Shown here: positions 34,927 through 44,200 of the stretch, piece after piece | Layout of the letters: the number at the start of each line of letters is the position of its first letter | Position numbering within the stretch: the stretch's first letter is position 1 | From: Streptacidiphilus sp. PB12-B1b | GTDB taxonomy: Bacteria > Actinomycetota > Actinomycetes > Streptomycetales > Streptomycetaceae | DNA: 64,000 nucleotides | Direction of reading: 5' to 3' | Assembly: GCF_014084125.1 (NCBI RefSeq) | Contig: NZ_CP048405.1 | Location: forward strand, 558,001 to 622,000 | The notes under the pieces: generated by a model | What the model saw: only the letters and a program-made list of their open reading frames with translations | What the model was told of the DNA's origin: nothing | The model's database searches: none | Translations under genes and position numbers: made by a program

Positions 34927-36540
34927 GTGGCGAGTGGGCGCTTGACCTTGTCGTGGGTCGGCAGGGACGAGGCTTTGCTGAACACAGCGGATGGCGGATA
35001 CGAGTGGGTTTCCCGAGAAGATCCCCGGATCACTGAGGTCCGCCTCCTTCGTGTGACCGACAAGACTGGCGAGGTCGCCGGAACTCCGGCAGATAACTTG
35101 CTAATCCAGGGCGACAGTTACGAAGGCTTGCATGCCCTCGCCCGCAACCCCGAATATGCGCAACAGTACCGGGGTAAGGTTAAGCTGGTTTATATTGACC
35201 CGCCCTTTAATACCGGTCAGGCGTTCGCGAACTATGACGATGCGCTCGAGCATTCGGTCTGGTTGACGATGATGCGAGACCGGCTCCTAGTTATGCGGGA
35301 CCTCCTTTCGCAAGATGGCTCCATTTGGGTGCACTTGGATGATTCGGAAATGGCCTACTGCCGGGTCATGATGGACGAGATTTTCGGCCGCTCGAATTTT
35401 GTCACAAGCATCGTCTGGGAGAAGTCAGACACCCTAAAGATGGATGCTCAGCTGTTTTCGTCGCGCCACGACACGATTCTGGTCTACCGGAAGACGCCCA
35501 AGTTTAGTGTCAATAGGGTTGGCCGCAGTGAGATTCCGTCGCATTACAATAAGGTGGACGAAGATGGCCGCCACTACTGCACGATTCCGTTCAAGGCGAC
35601 TGGGCCGGATTCAACCAGGGAGGCCCGGCCTACGATGTATTATCCGATGATAGCGCCTGATGGGTCCGAGGTGTTTCCCAAGCTTAGTGGCGGAAGGGAT
35701 GGCCGATGGGTCTGGAAGCGCGAAAAAATGGAAGCGGACATTCAGCGCATCGATTGGGTTAAGGGGAGGGCTGGCTGGAACCCTTACTACCGCATTTATG
35801 CAGATGCCGGCATCGGGAGCCCGCCCGATACTTGGTGGAAGAATGCCGAGGTGGGTAGCAATAGGGGCAGTAAGCGGGAAATTAAGAGCCTATTTCCGGA
35901 AACTGCGCCGTTCTCTACCCCTAAGCCTGAGCGTCTGATCGAAAGGGTTCTTCAGATCGCCAGCAATCCTGGTGACGTTGTGCTCGACTGTTTCGCTGGC
36001 TCTGGCACGACTGCGGCGGTCGCACACAAGATGGGACGCCGCTGGGTTACAACAGAGATCCTGGCTCAGACGGTAGATACCTTCACAGCCCCACGGCTGG
36101 CAAAGGTGGTTGCCGGAGACGATACCGGTGGCATCACCAAGGCTGTTGGTTGGGAAGGTGGAGGCGGCTTCCGGCGCCTCCAGGTGGCACCGTCCGCGTT
36201 TGAGATTGTCGACGGCCGGGTATTTCTAGCCGAGTGGGTTCAGGGTGAGGATTTCGCTGCCGTGGTGGCTGCCCAACTGGGGTTCAGTTATGCATCGCCC
36301 TCTAAGGGCGACACATTCTGCGGGCGGCGCGGTCGAGCCCGTTTGGCCGTCGTGGACGGCGTCGTCGACGAAGTCGTGGCCCGAGGCGTCATTGGGCAAC
36401 TGGATGACGGAGAGTGCGCCGTTCTTGTGGGGCGAGGTCTCGTGCCCGAAGCTGAGACTCTCGTCCGTGAACTGAGCCCTGGGTCGAAGGTCTTGAAGGC
36501 CCCGCGTGATCTGGTGCGCCGTGGGAAGGTTGTGCGATGA
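34927..36540 (+). CDS. mod: Type III restriction-modification methyltransferase (Mod)
   Basis: A 537-residue DNA N6-adenine methyltransferase of the beta class. Motif IV DPPFNTG is at residue 91 and the AdoMet motif I FAGSGTT at 356, in the order of type III Mod proteins. Target-recognition sequence lies between them (150-320). A C-terminal domain of about 130 residues follows. GC content falls and codon use includes many A/T-ending codons (for example 35100-35900), unlike the flanking genes, a sign of recent transfer. The start is a GTG without a clear ribosome site. Its stop overlaps the Res start (ATGA). Confidence 0.93.
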   Translation: MASGRLTLSWVGRDEALLNTADGGYEWVSREDPRITEVRLLRVTDKTGEVAGTPADNLLIQGDSYEGLHALARNPEYAQQYRGKVKLVYIDPPFNTGQAFANYDDALEHSVWLTMMRDRLLVMRDLLSQDGSIWVHLDDSEMAYCRVMMDEIFGRSNFVTSIVWEKSDTLKMDAQLFSSRHDTILVYRKTPKFSVNRVGRSEIPSHYNKVDEDGRHYCTIPFKATGPDSTREARPTMYYPMIAPDGSEVFPKLSGGRDGRWVWKREKMEADIQRIDWVKGRAGWNPYYRIYADAGIGSPPDTWWKNAEVGSNRGSKREIKSLFPETAPFSTPKPERLIERVLQIASNPGDVVLDCFAGSGTTAAVAHKMGRRWVTTEILAQTVDTFTAPRLAKVVAGDDTGGITKAVGWEGGGGFRRLQVAPSAFEIVDGRVFLAEWVQGEDFAAVVAAQLGFSYASPSKGDTFCGRRGRARLAVVDGVVDEVVARGVIGQLDDGECAVLVGRGLVPEAETLVRELSPGSKVLKAPRDLVRRGKVVR

Positions 36541-38975
36541 CCTGGATCCCTTACGACGCTGGCCTCGTGGACGAGATCTCCGCCAGCCTTGACCTTCGGA
36601 CCCCTAACGCTGCAGCAATCCATGCGGTTGCCGAGGCTATTGCCGATGGGGATGGCAGAGAGATCGTCTGCGACTTGGCGACGGGCGTAGGCAAGACTTA
36701 CATCCTTGTGGGCCTGGTGGACTACCTGTCCGCCCAGGGGGTTCGCAACATTTTGGTGGTCACTCCTGGTACGACGATCCAGGACAAGACGGTCTCTAAC
36801 TTCACCCCTGGGCACCCGAAGTACGTCGCGGGCGGCGACGTCGAACCCCTGGTGATCACCTCCGAGAACTTTGCGCGAGGGCAGGTAGGCGACGCCCTGC
36901 ATGACAGCGCTGCTACGAAGCTATTCGTCTTCAACGTGCAACAGCTGATCCGGCCCAGCGATAAGATCTCCCGCCGGGTCCGCGCGCAAGACGAGTTCAT
37001 TGGCGCCGGTCTGTACCAACATCTCCAGCAGGTCGATGACCTGGTGGTGATTGCGGACGAGCACCACGTTTACAACGCGAAGGCCAAGGCGTTCAATCAG
37101 GCGATTGCGGAGTTGGGCGCCAAAGCGGTTGTAGGCCTGACTGCGACGCCAGCGCCGGGAGTTGAGCCGATCTTCCAGTACTCACTGGCCGAGGCCATCG
37201 CTGATGGCTACGTCAAAGTCCCGGTGATCGTCTACCGGCCGGACGGCCGTAAGGACGAGGAGACGGTACTGGCGGATGCCTGCCACCTCCTGCGGATAAA
37301 GGATGCGGCGTGGACTGCCTGGGCGGAGAGCCAGGGCAAGCCGCCAGTCCGGCCCGTGCTGTTTGTGGTGTGCAAGGACATCTCGGACGCCGATCGGGTC
37401 GCAAACCGTCTGACCGCCGATGACATGTTCCCTGGCGAGGGACAGGTCCTCTCCATCACCTCACAGTCCAGCGACGTCGCGTTGCGTGCTTTGGAAGCGG
37501 TCGAAGAACCGGATTCCCCTGTGCGTGTCGTAGTGTCGGTGAACAAGCTGAAGGAAGGCTGGGACGTCAAGAACATTGGCGTCATTGTCGGCCTCCGCGC
37601 CCTCGCTTCCGAGACTCTCACCGAGCAGGTCCTTGGGCGGGGATTGCGCCTCCCCTATGGGCGTCGAGTCGGCACACCGATGGTCGACTCGGTGGACCTG
37701 GTGGCCCACGAGTCCTACCGGCAGCTGCTAGCCAATAAGGAAGCCCTCCTGCAGAAAGTCCTGCCGGCCGGTGGCGGCGACGTGGATCAGGATCGACCCC
37801 AGCCAACCGCCGCCCCAGGTGCACCGAACTCAGGTACCGCGAGCGAGCGAGCGCACCAGGACATGCTGAGTTTCACCTCTCGCCCTCGCGTCCTGGGCGA
37901 CGACATGGTGGACGGCTCCCTGCTGCTTCAGGTCGAATCGATGGACGCGGTGGTCCATCAGGGTGAGCGAGACAAGAAGGCTGTCGCTACTCTGCGCGCC
38001 AAGGTCGCAGGAGCGCCCACAATCCGCTTTCCACGGCGAGAGCAGGAGATTCTCCCAGTCCGATTCTCCTTTAGCTACATCACCAACGCCGCAGCGAGGG
38101 CCGAGGGCGCCGCTTACGCGCATGAGTTCAAGGTCACTCTTGCCCGCCAAGCGGTCGAAGCCCAGCGAGGGGTGGATGGCAGCGTCGGTGTGCGCGTGAC
38201 AGCAGCGGAGTCCGTAGACGCCACCCAGAAGCGCATCCCCATCACGGCGCTTCGTAAGGATCTCTTCGACCGTATCTGGAACATCGGTCACGTCGACGAG
38301 ACGTTCGCCGAATCGAACGCGGCCGAGCGCGTCGTCCGTGAGTTTCTGGAAGGCGCCGGTGTCATGGCGGAGGGTGTCGAACACGAGTGGGGGCAGCTGC
38401 GGGCCCAGCAAGCCGTCACCGCGCTCGGCAAACTTGTCAAGGCTGCGTATGACAACCGAAAGCTCCAACCGACCTATGCGTTCCGACCCGTCGATGTGCC
38501 AACCATCCCTCCGCCTTCGATGCCCTCGAACGTGGTGAGTAAGTGGGAAAACTTCCGTAAGGACCTGTGGTATGACGGTTGGGAGCATTCCATCGAACCC
38601 GTCGCGCAATTCGATGCTGGCAGCACCGAATACAAGCTCGCGCATCTCTTCGACGGAAGCCCGAGTGTCCAGTGGTGGCTGCGGAACTACGACCACAGCC
38701 CAGTCTGGATCGAGCGGGACAACGGGAAGAAGTACTATCCGGACTTCATCGTCCTAGATGTCCATGGCACGTACTGGGTTGTGGAGGGCAAGGCCAACGA
38801 CCGGGCGAACGATGTGGAAGTGCTCGAGAAGAAGCGGGCAGCCGAGGACTGGGCTCGCTTCGTGCGTGACGATGGCAGGTTCGGGACCTGGCGATACATT
38901 TTCGCTACTGAGAGGACGATCAGGGATGCCAGCAACTCTTGGGAATCCCTCCTCGCTCTCGCAAAGCCTGAGTAG
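36537..38975 (+). CDS. res: Type III restriction enzyme subunit (Res)
   Basis: An 812-residue DNA translocase-nuclease. Motifs: Walker A DLATGVGKT near 45-53, DEHH-type motif II VIADEHHVYNAK near 170, TATP near 203, and helicase C-terminal NKLKEGWDVKNIG and EQVLGRGLRLPYGRR near 340-380. A PD-(D/E)xK nuclease lies at the C-terminus: YYPDFIVLDVHG and WVVEGKAND near 733-752. With Mod it forms a type III system needing two head-to-head sites. It ends 85 bp before the right arm repeats, so the system is the right-end cargo of the element. Confidence 0.93.
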   Translation: MTWIPYDAGLVDEISASLDLRTPNAAAIHAVAEAIADGDGREIVCDLATGVGKTYILVGLVDYLSAQGVRNILVVTPGTTIQDKTVSNFTPGHPKYVAGGDVEPLVITSENFARGQVGDALHDSAATKLFVFNVQQLIRPSDKISRRVRAQDEFIGAGLYQHLQQVDDLVVIADEHHVYNAKAKAFNQAIAELGAKAVVGLTATPAPGVEPIFQYSLAEAIADGYVKVPVIVYRPDGRKDEETVLADACHLLRIKDAAWTAWAESQGKPPVRPVLFVVCKDISDADRVANRLTADDMFPGEGQVLSITSQSSDVALRALEAVEEPDSPVRVVVSVNKLKEGWDVKNIGVIVGLRALASETLTEQVLGRGLRLPYGRRVGTPMVDSVDLVAHESYRQLLANKEALLQKVLPAGGGDVDQDRPQPTAAPGAPNSGTASERAHQDMLSFTSRPRVLGDDMVDGSLLLQVESMDAVVHQGERDKKAVATLRAKVAGAPTIRFPRREQEILPVRFSFSYITNAAARAEGAAYAHEFKVTLARQAVEAQRGVDGSVGVRVTAAESVDATQKRIPITALRKDLFDRIWNIGHVDETFAESNAAERVVREFLEGAGVMAEGVEHEWGQLRAQQAVTALGKLVKAAYDNRKLQPTYAFRPVDVPTIPPPSMPSNVVSKWENFRKDLWYDGWEHSIEPVAQFDAGSTEYKLAHLFDGSPSVQWWLRNYDHSPVWIERDNGKKYYPDFIVLDVHGTYWVVEGKANDRANDVEVLEKKRAAEDWARFVRDDGRFGTWRYIFATERTIRDASNSWESLLALAKPE

Positions 38976-39060
38976 CTAGCCTGTGGCATGGCCGACGCGA
39001 TTAGGACGGCGAACCAGGCGCGGAGAGGCCACATCGACTGTCGGCCGATAGGGCCGCCCT

Positions 39061-39102
39061 GCGTGAGCGATGCGTGAGCGATGCGTGAGCGATGCGTGAG
39101 CG
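39061..39102 (+). repeat. Arm-type repeats, right (4 x 11 bp)
   Basis: Four tandem units of GCGTGAGCGAT (last unit 9 bp) 117 bp inside the right att, same orientation as the two left units at 19047-19066. Confidence 0.75.
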
Positions 39103-39218
39103 GACGGGGTGGCACGTGCCGGCTCGGGCGGGATCGTGGATCACGGAGCAACGTTCTGACCTGCGGGTTCATCACCAAGTGGTCGATGGCGGCAGCAGCC
39201 ATCATGATCACTCCCGGG

Positions 39219-39261
39219 CTCGTAATGCGTAGGTCTCGGGTTCGAATCCCGAAGGCGGCTC
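39219..39261 (+). repeat. attR: 43-bp copy of tRNA-Thr(CGT) 3' half
   Basis: Identical to 18912-18954. Followed by CA, so an encoded CCA end would be formed here. The bases before it (TCCCGGG) do not form an anticodon stem, so it is not a tRNA. Confidence 0.9.
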
Positions 39262-39306
39262 CATAGTGAACCCCAGGTCAGGCCTCTGACCTGGGGTTCA
39301 CTATGG
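39261..39306. terminator. Perfect 21-bp stem hairpin behind the right att
   Basis: Bases 39261-39281 pair perfectly with 39286-39306 over a GCCT loop. The stem contains CCCAGGTCAG, shared with the left hairpin at 18961. It probably is the native terminator of the tRNA-Thr gene. Confidence 0.75.
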
Positions 39307-39469
39307 AGCGACCTTGGGATTCCGGCTATTCGGACATGCGCGTTCTATGCATCGAAATGCGTGGGTCGCAGATTCGCCCGCTGTCGCCAGCGAGTCTTGG
39401 CAAGCCGCTGACCTGAGGTTTCACGGGCTAAGCTGAGAACCATGCCAGGAGCGTGACGCCTCCGGTGGA

Positions 39470-40892
39470 CAGCTGGATGGCGTCCCTTGTCGTGGTGTAG
39501 CCGATCAGGGTGGGGTGGTGCGCCGGGGGCGTGTGCCCGGGTAGCTTCCGCTCCCTGTCGACAGGGTGGGCCACCGTGCAACTCTCCGTTGTGAACGGGC
39601 AGTTCAACGTGGGAGGTGCAGGGTGGCCCTGTCTCAGCATGACCTACTCCGGCTGCTGGAGTCACTACGTTCGGCAGACGGCCTGGAACTCGTCCGCTCG
39701 GTGGCCGAGCGGATGCTGCAGGAGCTGATCGAGGCCGAGGCCACGGCCAGGATCGGCGCCGAGTGGAACGAGCACACCGACGCGCGCACCGCTCTTCGCA
39801 ACGGCCACCGCGACAAGACGCTCACCACGCAGGCCGGCGACCTGGGGCTGGGCATCCCCAAGCTGCGGTCGGGCAGCTTCTTCCCCGTGCTGCTGGAGCG
39901 GCGCCGCCGGATCGACCAGGCCCTGTTCGCGGTCGTGATGGAGGCCTACGTCCACGGCGTGTCCACGCGGTCGGTCGACGACCTGGTCAAGGCCCTGGGC
40001 TCGGACACCGGGATCTCCAAGAGCGAGGTCTCGCGGATCTGCAAGGACCTGGACGGCCAGCTGTCCGCGTTCCGCCGGCGGCGGCTGGACCATGTCCGCT
40101 TCCCCTACGTCTACCTCGACGCGACCTACTGCAAGGCCCGCGTCGAGCACCAGATCGTCTCGCGGGCAGTGGTGATCGCCACCGGCATCACCGAGGACGG
40201 CGGCCGCGAAGTGCTCGGCGTGATGGTCGGCGACAGCGAGAGCGAGGCCTCGTGGACCGCCTTCCTGCGCTCCCTGCGCGAACGCGGCCTGGACGGAGTG
40301 CGGCTGGTCATAGGCGACCACCACCTCGGGCTGGTCGCAGCGATCCGCAAGGTCATGCTCGGCGCCGGCTACCAAAGGTGCAGGGTTCACTTCCTGCGCA
40401 ACGTCTTCAACGTGATCCACAAGGACGCCGCCGAGATGGTCGCCGCGACGATCCGTACGGTCTTCGCCCAGCCCAATGCCGGCGGGGTCCGCAGCCAGCT
40501 CGACACCGTCGCCGACATGCTCGGCAAGCAGTTCCCCAAGGTCAAGGAGATGCTGCTGGAGGCAAAGGACGACCTGACCGCGTTCGCGGCCTTCCCCGAG
40601 CGGCACTGGAAGAAGATCCAGTCGACCAATCCGCTGGAGCGCATCAACCGCGAGATCAAACGACGAACCGACGTCGTCCAGGTCTTCCCCAACGACGACG
40701 CCCTGCTCAGGCTCGTCACCGCCGTGCTGTTCGAACTGCACGACGAATGGATCGCCTTCCCCCGCCGCTACCTGCCCGAAGGCAGCATGGAAGTGCTCTA
40801 TCCTGCCGAGCTCCCGGAAGGCGCCCCCGCGCTACCCAACACCACCGATGATTGATCGGCTACACCACACCAAGGGACGCGATCGACAGCTG
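39470..40892 (+). mobile_element. IS256-family insertion sequence
   Basis: A transposase gene is framed by inverted repeats: GCGTCCCTTGTCGTGGTG near 39480-39497 matches the reverse complement of CACACCAAGGGACGC near 40866-40880, and both continue inward through GTAGCCGATCA. The outermost CAGCTG words (39470 and 40887) also match but with unequal spacing, so the exact ends are uncertain by about 10 bp. No target duplication could be confirmed. Confidence 0.8.
39623..40855 (+). CDS. IS256-family transposase
   Basis: A complete 410-residue Mutator/IS256 transposase with DDE active site: Asp in YVYLDATYCKARVEH near 165, Asp in LVIGDHHLGLVAAI near 230, and Glu in STNPLERINREIKRRTDVVQVFPN near 335. 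The zinc-like C-x2-H pair appears as RCRVHFLRN. The GTG follows GGGAGG. It appears intact and could be active. Confidence 0.93.
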   Translation: MALSQHDLLRLLESLRSADGLELVRSVAERMLQELIEAEATARIGAEWNEHTDARTALRNGHRDKTLTTQAGDLGLGIPKLRSGSFFPVLLERRRRIDQALFAVVMEAYVHGVSTRSVDDLVKALGSDTGISKSEVSRICKDLDGQLSAFRRRRLDHVRFPYVYLDATYCKARVEHQIVSRAVVIATGITEDGGREVLGVMVGDSESEASWTAFLRSLRERGLDGVRLVIGDHHLGLVAAIRKVMLGAGYQRCRVHFLRNVFNVIHKDAAEMVAATIRTVFAQPNAGGVRSQLDTVADMLGKQFPKVKEMLLEAKDDLTAFAAFPERHWKKIQSTNPLERINREIKRRTDVVQVFPNDDALLRLVTAVLFELHDEWIAFPRRYLPEGSMEVLYPAELPEGAPALPNTTDD

Positions 40893-41214
40893 TGCGTGAT
40901 GTTTTGTCAGGAGCTTCTCGCTGCTCCTTGGCTCTGTGGTCACTCGGGGGACCGGAGGTCCGTCTACATCGGCGTTGGAACTGTACTGTTCCGATAATCG
41001 CAGGAAGCGTCGCGAATGCTCGCGATACGAGCCTGGTTGTTGCCCCGAGTCGTGTTTAGCGCCGGATGGCGAGGACCTCGACCTACGTCCGCGATGAGTC
41101 ACCGCTAGCCGCTGATTGCTTGGCCGACTGGCCCTTCAAGGTCGTCGCTGAGCATGACGACGCGCACACCTGCGTCAGCACCGCCACGAGCGGGCCTCGC
41201 CCGCACGCGAAAAT
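40893..41214. other. Intergenic, no supported gene
   Basis: 322 bp between the IS256 element and the terminator of the secreted-protein gene. A short plus-strand frame begins near 41066 but lacks a ribosome site or recognisable domain. Confidence 0.5.
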
Positions 41215-41254
41215 GGGGCCGGGCTGGTCCGCGTTCGCGGACTTGCCCGGCCCC
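41215..41254 (-). terminator. Terminator of the giant secreted-protein gene
   Basis: Outer stem GGGGCCGGGC/GCCCGGCCCC (41215-41224, 41245-41254) and inner stem TCCGCG/CGCGGA form a long hairpin 35 bp past the stop codon of the minus-strand gene. Confidence 0.65.
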
Positions 41255-41289
41255 CTGGGGTGCTCTGTCCTGCTGGGGTTAACGGGCCT

Positions 41290-44200
41290 TCAGTTGGGAC
41301 TGGTTTCGACCATGCAGCTAGTGTTCGAGTCGGTCATGTAGGCGGTGGCAAGGTCTTGGTAGTACTGGTTGTCGGGGTACCCGTTGGCGAGGTCGGCTGT
41401 TTTGACGGTGTTGCTGCCGGCGTCGGTTGCGCTGCCGTCGGTGGAGACAGCGGAGGCAAAGTCGATGATGCCTTGGGCACCGATGTTGCTGCCGGGGCTG
41501 GTCGTCCCACACTGGGTGCTGGGAGCGGTGTTGCTGAGCAGGTCTGCGTTGACTGTTTCGCGTGCCTGTTCCAGCATGCCGGTCATCGGTGTGGCACCTG
41601 GGGGGATTGTGGCGATGTAGACGGCGGTGGACGACTGGTTGTCGTCGTCTTCGTAGTAGGAGGTGATCTCTGAGGCGAGTTGGCCGAGCTTGGTCTCCAC
41701 GCCGCTGGCGCAGATCGCCACGGTGTCACTGCTCGGGCAGGCCAGGAGGTCGCTGGTGCCGGTGGAGATCAGGACGGTGTGGACGTTGGCCTGCTCCAGA
41801 ACGGAGCGGTCGACCGGGTTGGCTGCGTTCCCCGGAGCTGGGGCGGCTGCGGCGGGGATCAGGTTGTTGCTCGGCGACGAACTGTTGGTACCGGCGTTGA
41901 GGATTCCGTAGTCGACCTGCTGGTCCCCGTTCTGGTTGGTGACCAAGGCGTTGGCGATGTCGTCGCTCAGGAGGCTTGTGCCATTGCTACTGGCGGTGTC
42001 GGAGTTGACGCTCTGGTCGCCGTAGAGGACGAGGGCTCCCGGTATCACGTTGTCCGCCAACGTGGAGACGTCCAGGCCGTTCAGGTACGGAATGCCGCTG
42101 ATGGCTGAGAGCTTGTAGCCGCCGCCTGTGTCCTGAGTGGCGTTGCCGTTGCCTCCAGCGCTGGTGTAGATGGGTGTTTGTGCTTTGCCGTGGCCGGACA
42201 TCTGACTCATGCTGGCGTTGATGTCGAGACTGACCAGGACGGTGGCCTGGGACTGCAGGGCCAGTGTGAGTGGGTCGCTGACGGCGTCGGTTCCTGCCGG
42301 GAGTGTGATGCTGGCGTTGCCGTTGAAGGTGATCGGAGTGATGGTGCCGGTGGTGTTGGCGCCGAGCGCGGTCGGGTCCTGCAGGGCGATACTGGCTGCG
42401 TTGACGGTCACCGGCGAGGTGCCCGTGGCGTTGGAGAGGTGGACCCTGACCAGGCTGTTGCTGTCGGTGCCGATGCTGACCTTGGCAGGAATGCGTAGGG
42501 TTTGGTCGGCGACTGCTGCGGTGGTCCCGGTGTTGTTGCTGATGGCGCTGGTGTCGTTCGCGGCCTCCCAGGTCCCTGTGTAGTGACTGGTGAGGTTGGA
42601 GTTGCTGTCCCAGCTGTTGGAGCTGGGACGGATGCCCAGGCCCAGGATGTGGAGGGATTTGAATCCGCCTTGGACGCCGTTGGTTTGCACCGGCAGGCTG
42701 ATACTGGCTACCGGAGTGCCGGAGCACTGGAGCGGGACGCTGATTGCGTAGATGTGCAGCGGAGTAGTGCTCTGGGTGTTGTTGCTGGCGTTGCGGTTGG
42801 GCAGGGTGACGGCGGCAGTGCCCGCCAGTCCTTCAGCCCAGTCGGGAACCGTGTCCAGCGTGTAGTTCTGGCCTGCCGTGCAGCTCTTGCTGGCCTGGTA
42901 GGTGAGCTTGCCGGTGACACCTGTGACGTTGCCGGTGGTGGAGAAGGCGAGGAACACCAGTGCGTTGCCGCTGTTGACCACGCCGGGGGTGTTTGCGGGT
43001 ACGGTGACCGTCTGCCCGGAGGCCAGCATGTTGTCGTGCTGCCCGGTACCGAGGTTGGGCAGGGCTATGGACGCGCCGTCGACGGTGACGTTGCCGCTGG
43101 TGCCGCTTCCGTCCGGGCCGGCCACGCCATTGTTGATCGGCCAGCCAAGAGCGGAGAGGTCGGACTGGTTGAAGCTGTAGCCCCAGCCGTCGGCGTTCGC
43201 GGTGGTCACCTTGGCTGGGCTGGCAGTGTAGGTGCTGAACGCGGTGTTGTTGCGGCAGCCGGAGGTGTCGTTGATTGTGCAGGTCAGCACCGGTGAGAGC
43301 CGCAGCACGTCGATGCCGGCCTGGATGCCGGTCGAGGCCGGGTCCTGACCGGTCAGCGTCAGTGTGATGGTGTGCACGCCCTCGGAGAGGGTGATCGGGG
43401 TCCCGCTGTTGTCCTCGGGGAAGCCGAAGTCCACGTACGTCGTGGTGGCGAACGGGCTGTAGGCGTCGAAGGGAGTGGTGGTCATCTGCGCCGGCTGGGT
43501 GCCGCCCGCGTCCAGGACGAGGTTGTAGCTGCCGAAGTCGGATGACTTGGTCAGGCTTGCGCCTATGTCCCAGGAACCGGTTGAGGGGACGTCGAAGGAG
43601 AAGGTGGCGCTGTCCCCGGAGGCTACCTTGGTGCCTGCGGAGGTGTTGTTGGCCAGCATGCCCTGCGCGCCGTCGGCCAAGGTGAGGCCGGTGGACTGGG
43701 GCTGGGTGATCAAGTGTCCGCCGATGCTGGTGGTGGTTGCGGCGGGGACGGCGGTGGTGGTGCTGTCAGTGTTGGTCGCGGTGTAGCCGGTGACCATTTT
43801 GTCGCCGTACGCGTATGTCGGCGCGGTCGCGCCGGCGTAGAAGAGATACGACGTCTCGGCGGATGAGGTGCCCGCGTTGTTCACAGCCTTGACATACACG
43901 GTGTGGGAGCCGATATCGGGGATGGTGATGCCGAGCGTGGCAGTGCCGTTGGTGACGCCTGCTCCGGTTCCGTTGGCGTTGTCCGCACTGGCGAAGTAGG
44001 TCGTGCCGGATGTGATATTTGTGGAGCTCGTGAGTTTGGGCACGCTCGTCGTGTAGGACGAGTTCGACAGGTCGTTGTCGAGCGAGAACATGTAGCCAGC
44101 AACCGTGTTGGAGTGGTTGTTGCCGAACGTGAACGTCCCGCGGGTGTCGTAGGCGGCCCCGATTTGGCCGACAGGGAACTGTGGCGAGGAGACCGTGGGC

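Larger units (their letters stand above)
18912..39261. mobile_element. 20.3-kb integrative mobilizable element in a tRNA-Thr(CGT) 3'-end site
   Basis: The element is bounded by identical 43-bp tRNA-Thr 3' halves (18912-18954 and 39219-39261). Inside the left end are an integrase and arm-type repeats; inside the right end are four more arm repeats. The backbone holds integrase, XRE repressor, excisionase, DUF3631 ATPase, SpdB, MobC and relaxase; no FtsK/TraB-type translocase is seen, so it is better called mobilizable than self-transmissible. Cargo comprises a NUDIX-flavoprotein-XRE and kinase-nucleotidyltransferase-phosphatase cluster and a type III restriction system. One unit (one att copy) measures 20,307 bp. 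Confidence 0.85.

Noticed and set aside
39061-39102. CRISPR array
   Set aside because: The 11-bp units are directly adjacent without spacers and have counterparts at the other element end; no cas genes are present.
39219-39263. A complete tRNA-Thr gene at the right att
   Set aside because: Same reason: the upstream bases do not form an anticodon stem, D-arm or acceptor.
41066-41341. A small plus-strand gene between IS256 and the secreted protein
   Set aside because: No ribosome site or domain, and it overlaps the terminator and the 3' end of a clear minus-strand gene.
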